From an uncultured bacterium (GTDB taxonomy: Bacteria; Cyanobacteriota; Vampirovibrionia; Gastranaerophilales; Gastranaerophilaceae), in assembly GCA_949035555.1 (NCBI GenBank), contig CAROLD010000022.1, forward strand, positions 1 through 30,657: a stretch of DNA of 30,657 nucleotides. The letters run 5' to 3'. A program made the translations under genes and the position numbers. The notes under the pieces were generated by a model that searched no databases, was not told where the DNA came from, and saw only the letters and a program-made list of their open reading frames with translations. This document shows positions 14,564 through 23,296 of this stretch, piece by piece. Position 1 is the first letter of the stretch; every line of letters begins with the position of its first letter.

Positions 14564-15398
14564 AATTCCTCACAAGAACTTCTGTAATTTTGCCTCTGCC
14601 ATCTGCATTTGCATTGATAGCTCGTGTTGCAAAAACTTTTTTAATTTCGTAATTTGCATATAATTCATTTACTAATTTAGTATCTGAATTTGAAAGCAAG
14701 AATTTAACACCGAATGAATCCAATTCATCACAAACATCACGCAGTTTAAATTGCATATCCATATCAAAACCGTCTTTCGTATATGAAGTGAAACTTGAAG
14801 TTTCGTTCAATGGGACATAAGGTGGGTCAAAATAAACAAAATCACCTTTTTTGACTTTAGTTAAAATTTCTGAAAAATCCGCACATTTAATTTCTGTCTT
14901 TTTTAATAGCTCAGAACAATTTAAAAGATTGTTTTCATCAATAATACGAGGATTTTTGTAATGTCCAAACGGAACATTGAATTGTCCCTGAGAATTAACC
15001 CTGTACATACCATTAAAACAGGTTCTATTCAAATATATAAAACGACTTGCTCTTTCTACATCTGACCATTCTGCATATTTTTCAGTTCTATCAATATTTC
15101 GAATTTCTAAGAAATATTCTTTTGAAACTTCGTGCTTGCTCAAATCTTCAATCAGTTCATAAACATTGTCTCGAACAACTGAATAAAGGTTAATCAACTC
15201 TTCATTCATATCGGAAATATAAGCCTGCTCCGGTTGTAATTCAAAAAATAAAGCACCACCGCCAATAAAAGGCTCAAAATAACGGTTGTATGATTTTGGC
15301 TTGTTTTTAAGCAATTCAAACATGAGCTGACGTTTGCCGCCAACCCATTTAACAATCGGATATGTTTCTTCTTTTAATTTTTCCAGAACTACTGCCAT
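14556..15398 (-). CDS. Dam/D12-class adenine-N6 DNA methyltransferase (DpnM-like)
   Basis: 280 residues. Motif I for S-adenosylmethionine binding is FEPFIGGGALFFE (about 42-54). The catalytic motif is DFVYFDPPYVPLNETSSFTSY (about 180-200). The TRD between them contains SRFIYLNRTCFNGMYRVN, which is typical of the GATC-specific Dam/DpnM group. It methylates adenine in GATC to protect host DNA from the adjacent endonuclease. ATG at 15398 overlaps the preceding methyltransferase stop, implying coupled translation. Confidence 0.92.
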   Translation of the reverse strand: MAVVLEKLKEETYPIVKWVGGKRQLMFELLKNKPKSYNRYFEPFIGGGALFFELQPEQAYISDMNEELINLYSVVRDNVYELIEDLSKHEVSKEYFLEIRNIDRTEKYAEWSDVERASRFIYLNRTCFNGMYRVNSQGQFNVPFGHYKNPRIIDENNLLNCSELLKKTEIKCADFSEILTKVKKGDFVYFDPPYVPLNETSSFTSYTKDGFDMDMQFKLRDVCDELDSFGVKFLLSNSDTKLVNELYANYEIKKVFATRAINANADGRGKITEVLVRNYD

Positions 15399-16192
15399 GC
15401 TTTATCTTTCTTTGAAAACACTTGCTCGAACCTTTTAATAGAAAGGTTTAAGTATTCTTTTTCTAAGTCTATTCCAATAAATTTCCTACCTAACTCTAAT
15501 GCCATTATACCAGTAGTTGAGCTTCCTGTGAATGGATCGAGTATTAAATCGCCTTTGTTAGTTGACGCAAGGATTATGCGCCTTAACAATTCTAAAGGTT
15601 TTTGAGTGGGATGCTTGCCTAATTCTTTTTCTGATGGCTTTGGAGTATCAATTTGCCAAACTGAACGCATTTGCTTGTTTGGCTTTTTAAGGATATCATC
15701 GCCCCAATCTCCATTTTTCATTGCTTCATAATTGAAAGTATGCTTACCTTTCGGGTCTTTTCTTGCCCATAATAGAGTTTCGTGACTTGCCGTAAAATAT
15801 CTGCAACTCATATTCGGTGAAGCATTCGGCTTAAACCAGCAAATGTCATTTAGAATTTTAAAACCTGCTTTTTGCAACGCGAAACCACAAGCATAGATTG
15901 AATGGTAGGTTCCTGATATCCAAATTGTACCGTTAGGTTTTAAAACTCTTTTGCAAGCATTAATCCATTTTTGATGAAATTCAAAATCCTCATCTAACCC
16001 TTTGCTTTCATCCCATTTACCTTTGTTGACGGAAACAACTTTTCCGGATTGACAAGTTATGCCACCATTAGAAAGCATATATGGCGGGTCTGCAAAAATC
16101 ATATCAATAGATTCAGGAGTTGCTCTATTTAAAATTTCAATACAATCACCCTGAAATAAAGTTATATCGTCTTTTTCATAAAACTTTTGCAT
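15389..16192 (-). CDS. Beta-class adenine-N6/cytosine-N4 DNA methyltransferase (DpnA-like)
   Basis: 267 residues. The catalytic DPPY (MIFADPPYML, about 32-41) comes before the cofactor motif LDPFTGSSTTGIMAL (about 216-230), the beta-class order. HPTQKPLELLRRII precedes it. In DpnII systems a second methyltransferase of this class (DpnA) also acts on GATC, including single-stranded DNA. It is the first gene of the operon and overlaps the next. There is no ribosome-binding site before ATG 16192. A -10 TATAAT ends six bases upstream, so the mRNA is probably leaderless. Confidence 0.88.
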   Translation of the reverse strand: MQKFYEKDDITLFQGDCIEILNRATPESIDMIFADPPYMLSNGGITCQSGKVVSVNKGKWDESKGLDEDFEFHQKWINACKRVLKPNGTIWISGTYHSIYACGFALQKAGFKILNDICWFKPNASPNMSCRYFTASHETLLWARKDPKGKHTFNYEAMKNGDWGDDILKKPNKQMRSVWQIDTPKPSEKELGKHPTQKPLELLRRIILASTNKGDLILDPFTGSSTTGIMALELGRKFIGIDLEKEYLNLSIKRFEQVFSKKDKAWQ

Positions 16193-16198
16193 GGGTTA

Positions 16199-16285
16199 AT
16201 TATAGTATAAACACAAGAACAAATCTTATAATATGAAGGTTTGTGTTTATAAAGTGATGTAATACTTCCTTTTATGTTTATACTT
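16199..16285 (-). promoter_or_regulatory. Promoter and inverted-repeat operator of the DpnII-type operon
   Basis: Reverse-strand TATAAT (16204-16199) lies six bases before the ATG. Directly upstream is a perfect 11-bp inverted repeat, TATAAACACAA (16206-16216) and TTGTGTTTATA (16241-16251), 24 bases apart. A further half-site TGTTTATAC follows near 16277-16285. The repeat would overlap polymerase binding, so it looks like an operator controlling methylase and nuclease expression. The binder is unknown; the XRE-ImmA protein next door is a candidate. Confidence 0.6.
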
Positions 16286-16346
16286 ATAATTCAATAAAAG
16301 ATATCATTCTTTTGAGAGAGAAGTAAAATAAGCAATTTATTCCTTA

Positions 16347-17513
16347 TCAATCCTTAAAAGGTAATTCAATAACCTTTGCTTGTTCATTGAATTTTAAAGT
16401 ATCTTTATCCAAGTTTAAGAGTTCTTCAATTTCATCTTTTGGCAAACAAATATTATATTTTTCCGAAAACATATTTATAAAAGTCGGTCCATCCCAAATT
16501 TTCCTTTCTAATATTTTTTTTGTTGCACTGTTCAAAAGTGTTGGATTTGATGTTTTTAATTCATTGTCAAATGGTTCGCAAGTTTTCCATCCCTTATAAG
16601 CATATTTTCTCATTAAATTCTGATATTGATTATATGAAATTATTTCTAAATCTCTAGCTCTAATAATCATAGCGGCTATAGATACATTCCATTTTAGTTT
16701 CAATTCTATGTAATAATCTAAAGCTAATGGATGTTTGACAACTTCTTTACCAAAAGATTCTTTTGGTAATAAAAATGCTGAAGCAAATTTATTTGCTTGA
16801 TTTTCAAGTTCAGTAAATGTAGCTTTTGATACGGACTCTAAATCTTCGTTCCAGTTATGCAAAATAATATGACCTAATTCGTGAGCACAACTAAATTGGC
16901 GTCTTACTCGTTTTTCTTTATTTATTGTTAATACAATTAAATATTTATTCCCATTTTTTGTTTTTAATTTTTGACTATAGGCATCAATATCCTTGCTTGT
17001 TGCGGTAAGACTAGTTAGAATAATACCTGATTTTTCAAGTTGATAAACCAAATCTCTTACGGGTTCATTGCCTAAATCCCAATAATCTCTAACTGTTTTT
17101 GCAATATAGTCAAAATCGATATTTGATTCGTTATCAGGTAATTCTATTGCAGGTATATTATATTGAGGGAATCGTATATATTCAGATAAAAAATCGTATA
17201 AAAGAGCGATATATTCTCCTTTTTTAATTTGCGCTATCCTATCTTTTTTATGCGTACCTAACAATGATCTAAAATATGTTGTTTGGGTTTCGGAAGAAAC
17301 AGTATCTTCTTGAAAAAAATACTCTCTAGGAAATCTAAGTACATTTATTAAACTAAATAATTTACTTGACTCTGGAATTGTATCTGAATTTTCATACTGA
17401 GAAATTGCTTGTTTAGTTACATTTATGTCTTTTGCAAGTTCATCAAGGGTTTTGCCTCTGTATAAGCGAGCGGTCTTTAACCTCTGACCATTAAAATTTT
17501 CTTGTGTATTCAT
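16347..17513 (-). CDS. XRE-family HTH regulator fused to ImmA/IrrE-type metalloprotease
   Basis: 388 residues. The N-terminal HTH (GKTLDELAKDINVTKQAISQYENSDTIPESSKL, about 20-55) is followed by an ImmA/IrrE zinc-protease domain with CAHELGHIILH (about 210-220), the HExxH motif, and a downstream Glu-rich helix LENQANKFASAFLLP. Such proteins act as protease-regulators that relieve repression in phages, mobile elements and toxin-antitoxin pairs. It starts two bases after the stop of the preceding gene, so the two form an operon. Its target is unknown. Confidence 0.88.
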   Translation of the reverse strand: MNTQENFNGQRLKTARLYRGKTLDELAKDINVTKQAISQYENSDTIPESSKLFSLINVLRFPREYFFQEDTVSSETQTTYFRSLLGTHKKDRIAQIKKGEYIALLYDFLSEYIRFPQYNIPAIELPDNESNIDFDYIAKTVRDYWDLGNEPVRDLVYQLEKSGIILTSLTATSKDIDAYSQKLKTKNGNKYLIVLTINKEKRVRRQFSCAHELGHIILHNWNEDLESVSKATFTELENQANKFASAFLLPKESFGKEVVKHPLALDYYIELKLKWNVSIAAMIIRARDLEIISYNQYQNLMRKYAYKGWKTCEPFDNELKTSNPTLLNSATKKILERKIWDGPTFINMFSEKYNICLPKDEIEELLNLDKDTLKFNEQAKVIELPFKD

Positions 17514-17515
17514 AA

Positions 17516-18310
17516 TTATTTATTTTCTTCATTCTTATTACTTTGTTCATCTTCGTCATCGATAAATTCGGTCAAATCGTCTTTTGAGTTTTCTATATCA
17601 GCAATCTTATTGTTTATTTCATCAACCTTATCTTTATTAAATCTTGTATCTAATAGCGTAGAATAATCATTGGTGATGTATTGACTCCAGTCTTCTATGT
17701 ATATTTCCATAAGATTTTTATCATAAAATCCTCCGGTAATTTTTACCAATTCATCTCCCATACTTTTGAAAGTTACAGTCATTAATTTCAAATCCTCAGG
17801 AACATCATTTTCATCTATTTCAGGACATATGGACTTTAAAATCTCGTAAGCTGTCTGATTTTCTTCAATATCTAATGTTAACTGATTTGCAATATCTTTG
17901 TTTAATTTTGAAAGTCTAACTACGTAATGTGGTGGTCTCCAAGTTTGACTATTTTGATATTTTTTATTAGGAGAGTTTAACTCTTTTCGTTTTTGATTCA
18001 GGTTCGCTTCTTTCATAAAAATAAATGCTATTTTAGAATTGCTATCAATTAGTAATGGTAAATTCCAACCACCACTTGTTATGGTATATGGCTTTATGCT
18101 ATCGATGTAGTCTTCAATTTTATGTATGTTCTCGTAGCGAAGCATCCATTCAAAAATCTTTGCTCCGTTATTGTAATTTTCAATGTTCCACTCACGTTTT
18201 ATATTATCGATAAATCCTGCAACATTAAAAGATCTTGCTACAAGTTTTTTAAATTCTGGATTAATTGTTTCTGTTATGTAAAATATGCCTTGTTTCTTTT
18301 TAGGATTTGT
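17516..18310 (-). pseudogene. Partner gene of the XRE-ImmA protein, 5' end lost
   Basis: An ATG at 18145 gives 209 residues (MLRYENIHKIEDYIDSI..., ending in an acidic tail DLTEFIDDEDEQSNKNEENK). The same frame stays open for 55 further codons upstream with protein-like content (KQGIFYITETINPEFKKLVARSF, then NIKREWNIENYNNGAKIFEW), until adjacent TAG and TAA at 18311-18316. There is no ATG, GTG or TTG start in that stretch and no ribosome-binding site before 18145. The true N-terminus was probably lost, perhaps when the transposon derivative ~80 bases upstream inserted or rearranged. I do not recognise the family. By operon position it is a partner or substrate of the ImmA protease. Confidence 0.55.
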
Positions 18311-18729
18311 CTATTACATATTACTTCAACTCAAGTTTGAGCATGCACATCTCATAGTTAATTAAATCTTGTTCTACATGTTAAATTACATTTAATGCTA
18401 ATATAACTTATCAGACCTTTTGGATGAGTGCTATATTGGCTATAATGCCGAGTTGTTGGGGCTTTGATGCTGCTTTATAGTGTTGAGATTTGGCGGTCTT
18501 TTCTTGCACTTTTGTCCTCATTTTTGCACTAAATTGCACCTTAAAAATATCTCATCACCTATCTTTTCCTATTGTGTTTGAATTTCAGCCTGATACTTTT
18601 AGTGCAAGAATTGTCCGTTTTGAATTATCTTTCAATTTGATATGTGTCGAAATGTCTCTGAGATTGAGATTTAAGACTTGATGTTTCCTCTAAAACGAGC
18701 GATTAATGTGTATGTAAGGATTTTTGAAT

Positions 18730-19250
18730 ATGACATATACATCAGAAAAATCAAAACAAATAGCTTGTCTGATAAGGTCGAACCTTATATCAAACGAGAT
18801 GCTTCTCTTTTGGAAGTTGGAGATATTCTTGTTGCTGATGGGCATAAATTAGCATTTCAGGTGATAAACCCATTTACAGGCAAACCTTGTCGAGCAACAT
18901 TAGTTGGATTTTTAGATTGGAAATCGACCGCTTTGGTAGGTTATGAAATTATGCTCGAAGAAAATACACAATGTATAGCTTCGGCTCTCAGAAATGCAAT
19001 TATTAACCTTGATATGATTCCAAAAGTTGTGTATCAAGATAATGGCAGAGCATTCAGAGCAAAATATTTTACAGACGATAAAGGTTTCACAGAATTAGGA
19101 TTTCAAGGATTATACTCAAAACTTGGAATTGAAATGGTTTTTGCTCGCCCTTACAATGCCAGAGCGAAAGCAATCGAGCGATTTTTTAAAGAGTTTCAGG
19201 AGGGTTTTGAAAAATTAATCCCAAGTTACATTGGTTCATCAATAAGTAAC
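18730..19250 (+). pseudogene. Transposase remnant (catalytic core fragment)
   Basis: The ATG at 18730 starts MTYTSEKSKQIA, equivalent to MINFTPEKSKQIA of copy 1, then the frame shifts at the deletion joint. The core fragment SDKVEPYIKRDASLLEVGDILVADGHKLAF through AKAIERFFKEFQEGFE follows in another frame and ends at YIGSSIS. It shows the orientation and sequence that the inverted core of copy 1 should have, so it serves as an internal reference. Confidence 0.85.
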
Positions 19251-19252
19251 AA

Positions 19253-19633
19253 ATGTATATTTATGAAAAACAACCTCTTGATGTGATTGGTGCAAAACTA
19301 AACCTTTCACGCAGGACTTTGTTTTATTGGAAAAAGAAATATGAATGGGATAGAAAAAGATTTGAGGCTGAACGTAATCAGGAAATTTTTAGCGAAGAAC
19401 TTTTTGGTTTTGCAAGGAAATTAATGCGAAAGATTTCTATGGATATAGATAATAAAACACCAACTCCACAATCTGAAATTTATTCGCTAATGAATATTTT
19501 GAAAAATCTGCCACAAGTCAAGCAATATGAAAACTCTAATCAAAAAGCCAGGCAACCAAAACTAACAGGACAACTAACTCCTGAAATTATTGAGCAGATA
19601 GAAAGAGATGTGTTAGGAATTTATTATCAATAA
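19253..19633 (+). pseudogene. Truncated transposon HTH protein
   Basis: The frame from ATG 19253 matches residues 13-136 of the HTH protein at 3790-4200, lacking its first dozen residues. The HTH (VIGAKLNLSRRTLFYWKKKYEWDRKR) is intact, so a product could still bind DNA if translated. There is no clear ribosome-binding site. The stop overlaps the end of the convergent WYL gene. Confidence 0.65.
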
Positions 19634-20589
19634 TTTTTCAAATTCTCTTCCAAACACTTTTTATACTCATCTTGTAAAACTTTTGGAGCAACGATTTTAC
19701 ATCCGTTACCCCATTTGAATACATGCCAAATAATTTCCAAACTTCCGCTTGCTCTAAATGTCACGGTATAAGTCCCATCCTCGTTATATTTACCCTTTTG
19801 TGTCGGGTGGAAGTTGTATTTTTCAGCTTCCGGTGCAAGTTCCGTGGTAAATAAAAGTTCAACATCAAGAACTTCACCGTGGTAAACTCCGAATGATTGG
19901 TTTGTGTATTCTTGCAAGTCAAAATCACCCTTATCAAAGATTTTATCAGTCAGTTTTAAGCCTTCAAACTTATGCAAAAGGTAGTTGTAAATACCATCAC
20001 CTTTGGATTTTTCCCTAGCAACAAGATAAATTTTTTCGCCATAAATCATTCCAAGAGGTTCAATTAATCTGGTTTTGTTATGATAAATCCCTTCCACAAT
20101 TTTAGAATGCTGAACAGCTTCTCTTATAATTTCCAATGTACTTAAACTTATCTTATACTGTGGCATTTGGCGGACAGCATAACCTTCTGTTTGCATAAAA
20201 AGCTCAATATTTGTTTCAAGAGAATTTGCGTTTTTGCGATTAAATGCTTTAATTTTTTCAACTGTTTTGCTGAGTTCTTCTTTCATTTCTTTGTTAGTTG
20301 TTCTTCGCTGGCATTGTTCAATGTTTGCAATCTCTTTCGGAGTAAAAGTTATAAGATTTGAAATTGAATAGTTAATAAATCCCCAATGCTTTTGTGCATC
20401 ATCGGTTTCAATCTCATCAACCTGAGGGAATATACAAGTCAAACTATCTCGCATACGCTCAGCGGTTCTGCGTGAAACATTGTATCTCTCGGCAATCTCG
20501 TTAATCGTTACACCTTGAATTTTTGATGACATAAAAATTGCCAAATCTAAAATGTCCGAAACTCTTGAGTATCTTGGTTTATCTTGCAT
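19627..20589 (-). CDS. WYL-domain transcriptional regulator
   Basis: 320 residues in the classical order. An HTH_11-type winged helix (VTINEIAERYNVSRRTAERMRDSL, about 26-50) is followed by a middle helical linker, a WYL domain (ALQ-type region IYHNKTRLIEPLGMIYGEKIYLVAREK, about 165-200) and a C-terminal WCX region (FHPTQKGKYNEDGTYTVTFRASGSLEIIWHVFKWGNGCKIVAPKVL). AAAGGAGAG precedes ATG 20589. It is divergent from the gene at 20692 and probably controls it and perhaps itself. It is unrelated at close range to the WYL pair near 4208. Confidence 0.9.
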   Translation of the reverse strand: MQDKPRYSRVSDILDLAIFMSSKIQGVTINEIAERYNVSRRTAERMRDSLTCIFPQVDEIETDDAQKHWGFINYSISNLITFTPKEIANIEQCQRRTTNKEMKEELSKTVEKIKAFNRKNANSLETNIELFMQTEGYAVRQMPQYKISLSTLEIIREAVQHSKIVEGIYHNKTRLIEPLGMIYGEKIYLVAREKSKGDGIYNYLLHKFEGLKLTDKIFDKGDFDLQEYTNQSFGVYHGEVLDVELLFTTELAPEAEKYNFHPTQKGKYNEDGTYTVTFRASGSLEIIWHVFKWGNGCKIVAPKVLQDEYKKCLEENLKNY

Positions 20590-20691
20590 AATTCTCTCCT
20601 TTGAAAATTATTATACCACACCACGACCATTTTTGTCGCAGGAGTAAATTAAAATGGGGTAAATTACAATAATAAAAAACAAGGAGATAAC

Positions 20692-21282
20692 ATGGACAAA
20701 ATTAAATTACTTATTCAAGGTCGTGAACAGGATACCTATGCTATTCATTATGCATGCGAATGTTTTTATAATGGAGGTGCTATCGCTCCTGCTATTTGTG
20801 CAATTTCTCTTGTTAATATGAAAACAAAAGAACAGCATACTTTTGCTTTGCATAATTATATTTTGCAAGGAAAATCATTGATTGATAGCGAAAAACATTT
20901 GTTGGAAGATTTTGTTAATTTTTATAAAAGTCTGAATAATCCTTTGTTTATTCATTGGGCAATGGATAGTTTAGAATATGGTTTCAAGGCTATTTACGCC
21001 AGAGCAGAAAATTTTGGGATTTACGATTTTGATTTGTCAAAAATGCAGGATATAAATTTAAAAAATTATATTGATTATTCACTTGTAAAAAGTTTAGAAA
21101 TCAATAATTGTAAGAGAATTTCTGTTCTAAACGGTAAAGATGAAGCAATGTGCTTTAATAAACGGGATTACAATCTTGTGAAACAATCAATCGAAGGCAA
21201 GGTTTTAGGAATATTAGATTTGTTTGAAAAGTATCTCAATAACGATTTGGTTGACTTAGATTATGATGGAGTAATTTATTAA
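20692..21282 (+). CDS. Unrecognised protein, possibly RNase H/DEDD-exonuclease-like
   Basis: 196 residues with a strong AAGGAG ribosome-binding site. An N-terminal segment (YAIHYACECFYNGGAIAPAICAISLVNMKTKEQHTFAL) reads as a beta-strand core. LLEDFVNFYKSLNNPLFIHWAMDSLEYGFKAIYARAENFGI (about 80-120) looks like the motif II region of DEDD exonucleases, where a conserved hydrophobic-H/N-x-x-x-D precedes FDxxxL. A catalytic set of acids cannot be confirmed by eye. It is divergent from a WYL regulator (102 bases between starts), a common arrangement for defence genes. Confidence 0.55.
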   Translation: MDKIKLLIQGREQDTYAIHYACECFYNGGAIAPAICAISLVNMKTKEQHTFALHNYILQGKSLIDSEKHLLEDFVNFYKSLNNPLFIHWAMDSLEYGFKAIYARAENFGIYDFDLSKMQDINLKNYIDYSLVKSLEINNCKRISVLNGKDEAMCFNKRDYNLVKQSIEGKVLGILDLFEKYLNNDLVDLDYDGVIY

Positions 21283-21353
21283 AGGTTAGAATGATAAATT
21301 TTATATTATAAACAATTTTAAATTAAATCGTTATATAATTAAAAGAGGTTTAA

Positions 21354-21749
21354 ATGAAAAAGAATCGTAGTTCAAAAGCTAAAAATCAAACATATCATTT
21401 CAACAAAAGATGTGATGAAAGATTAGGCATACAAATTGATAGAAAATTAATTCAAAGACGGATTAAAGCTCAAAAGTATGACGAATATTTTTATTTTTTA
21501 GATAGGCAATCAAATAGGGTTTCACGCTATCGTTACAAGTTTCAAGATAAATGGTATATTATTCCCTATGATAAAAATACTCACAAAGTCATAACAATTT
21601 TTGAAGACAATAAGCAAGATACTGTTTTAGAAACTAAACCTAAAATTACTAATCAAAGCTCAAAAAATTATTTTAAGAATTGGTTACAAAAATTTATTCG
21701 TTTCTTCAAAAGTTTTAAAGTATCATTTCAAAACAAGTTAACAGGTTAA
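21354..21749 (+). CDS. Unrecognised basic protein (131 residues)
   Basis: A small, strongly basic protein with AGAGG before the ATG and TATAAT-like sequence upstream. FNKRCDERLGIQIDRKLIQRRI, then YRYKFQDKWYIIPYDKNTHKVITIF, suggests an alpha-beta fold of the size of RelE/DUF4258-type domains, followed by a Lys/Phe-rich tail (NYFKNWLQKFIRFFKSFKVSFQNK). No catalytic motif can be named. It lies between the WYL-linked gene and the MORN-repeat gene, in the same direction. Confidence 0.5.
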   Translation: MKKNRSSKAKNQTYHFNKRCDERLGIQIDRKLIQRRIKAQKYDEYFYFLDRQSNRVSRYRYKFQDKWYIIPYDKNTHKVITIFEDNKQDTVLETKPKITNQSSKNYFKNWLQKFIRFFKSFKVSFQNKLTG

Positions 21750-21816
21750 AAAAATGATAGTTTACGACCATATTTGACTTATAATAGTTGTATTATACAG
21801 ACAAAGGTAAAAAATT

Positions 21817-23292
21817 ATGGCAAAAATTGTAGATATTAAAAAATATCAAAAACGTGAAAAGATCAATAAAATCTTATTATACTGTGTTGATAATAAGATG
21901 GAAACACGATATATTACTGCTGAATTTAAAAAACAAAATCTGCTAATTAGATTTACCCATTTCAATCATTTTAAAGAGGATATGAATATTGACTTTATTT
22001 ATGATTTTACATCAAAAGAAGCAAATGATTTTGTAAAAACGCTTGCAAAAAACAAATCTGATTTTTTATATAAATTACAAGAGATGTTTAATACACCATC
22101 TGCTTGTCAGGATTTAATTCAATATGCAAATAATCATTCTATTGAGCACCAATTAATAGATGGTAATAATTATGATGAAAATGAGATTATGCGATATGAT
22201 TTTGGTGATATTTATGAAGATGAGGATAGATTATACTATAGTAATGGAGAATTAATTATTCCTACATTATATAAACATCCTAAAAATGGTGTAATGAAAA
22301 TATATTTACCATCCGGATATTTATATATGGAAATTTCATATATAAATAATTTAAAAGATGGTATAACAAAATGCTATTTCCCAAATTCCAAACAAATTAG
22401 CTGGCAACAAAATTATACTAAAGATAAATTAGATGGAATTACAAAAAACTATTTGAGAAACGGACAATTATTAAGAGAAGAAACATTTGTTCATGGTGTA
22501 AAAGAAGGATGTGAAAATACTTATCATCCTACAGAAGGTTATCTTGAAATACAAGAAATTTACGCAAATAACAAAAAGAATGGTCAAGCTTTTAAGTATT
22601 ATCCAAATGGACAAATTAAACACGAGGCATATTTCAAAAATGACAAACAAGAAGGTATCACAAAACAATATTATGAAACAGGAGAATTAGAATTAATTGG
22701 GTATTGGCAAAATGATAAAATGAACGGGTTAAGAGTAACTTATCACAAAAACGGTAAAATTAAGTCTATAACTACTGCTAAAAATAATGTTTATACCGAA
22801 CCCGAATATCAGTATTATGAAGATGGTACATTAGAAGCCATAATTCCCGCATATGATACAGGGGTAGAATTAGTGTATTATCCGAATGGAAAACTAAAAA
22901 GTGAAAGGAAATACAATAAAGGTAAAAAATTCGGGAATGGAAAATATTATTATGATAATGGAAAAATAGAAGCTGATTATAATTACAAAAATAACAAACG
23001 ACATGGGGTATGCAAAGAATATCATTATAGTGGAAAATTACGTTTAGAATATGAATATAAAAATGGCAAAAAACAAGGAATAGAAAAACGCTATTATAAT
23101 AATGGACAATTAAGTTACGAACATAGTTATAAAAACGGTTTGCGTGATGGATATTCAATTAGTTATAAAGAAAAAACAGGCGAAATTGAATATAAAATAT
23201 TATTTCGCAAAGGTAAAGTTGTAGATTTTCATGGGAATAACGGAATAACCGGTATTAAGAATTTAGATATTGAGGAAGCATTGAAAGGTTGA
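21817..23292 (+). CDS. MORN/YwqK-like repeat protein
   Basis: 491 residues. The first ~130 are a unique N-terminal domain (TAEFKKQNLLIRFTHFNHF...). The rest is about a dozen ~23-residue repeats of the form YYxNGxLxxExxYKNxKxxG, such as YYPNGQIKHEAYFKNDKQEG and YYNNGQLSYEHSYKNG. This MORN_2 pattern is shared with YwqK, annotated as an antitoxin-like family and often found near toxins. It is probably a beta-solenoid binding scaffold. The next gene starts five bases after its stop, so they are one operon. A toxin partner is not obvious. Confidence 0.85.
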   Translation: MAKIVDIKKYQKREKINKILLYCVDNKMETRYITAEFKKQNLLIRFTHFNHFKEDMNIDFIYDFTSKEANDFVKTLAKNKSDFLYKLQEMFNTPSACQDLIQYANNHSIEHQLIDGNNYDENEIMRYDFGDIYEDEDRLYYSNGELIIPTLYKHPKNGVMKIYLPSGYLYMEISYINNLKDGITKCYFPNSKQISWQQNYTKDKLDGITKNYLRNGQLLREETFVHGVKEGCENTYHPTEGYLEIQEIYANNKKNGQAFKYYPNGQIKHEAYFKNDKQEGITKQYYETGELELIGYWQNDKMNGLRVTYHKNGKIKSITTAKNNVYTEPEYQYYEDGTLEAIIPAYDTGVELVYYPNGKLKSERKYNKGKKFGNGKYYYDNGKIEADYNYKNNKRHGVCKEYHYSGKLRLEYEYKNGKKQGIEKRYYNNGQLSYEHSYKNGLRDGYSISYKEKTGEIEYKILFRKGKVVDFHGNNGITGIKNLDIEEALKG

Positions 23293-23296
23293 TATT

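Larger units (their letters stand above)
18392..19633 (+). mobile_element. Mu-like transposon, copy 2 (internally deleted)
   Basis: It has the same left end and orientation as copy 1 but is only about 1.24 kb long. Two deletions are visible. One, near 18765, joins the first codons of the transposase to the catalytic core. The other, near 19250, joins the core (YIGSSIS) to the middle of the HTH gene (MYIYEKQPL), removing the transposase C-terminus, the ATPase and the core-binding-domain gene. It cannot move by itself. Similarity to copy 1 ends near TTAGGAAT (about 19621). Between the ends, its catalytic core lies in the normal direction, in contrast to copy 1. Confidence 0.8.

Noticed and set aside
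654..18400. Integrative element with attachment sites at the tmRNA 3' end
   Set aside because: tmRNA genes are common integration sites, but I saw no second copy of the tmRNA 3' end and no complete tyrosine recombinase in the window.
18122..18681. Two short forward frames (72 and 63 codons) near the second transposon copy
   Set aside because: They are shadows of the truncated ImmA partner and of the transposon end; no ribosome-binding site and no family resemblance.
22778..23158. Reverse-strand frame within the MORN-repeat gene
   Set aside because: Its His/Tyr/Phe-rich composition is the antisense reading of the repeats; the forward frame has clear protein repeats.
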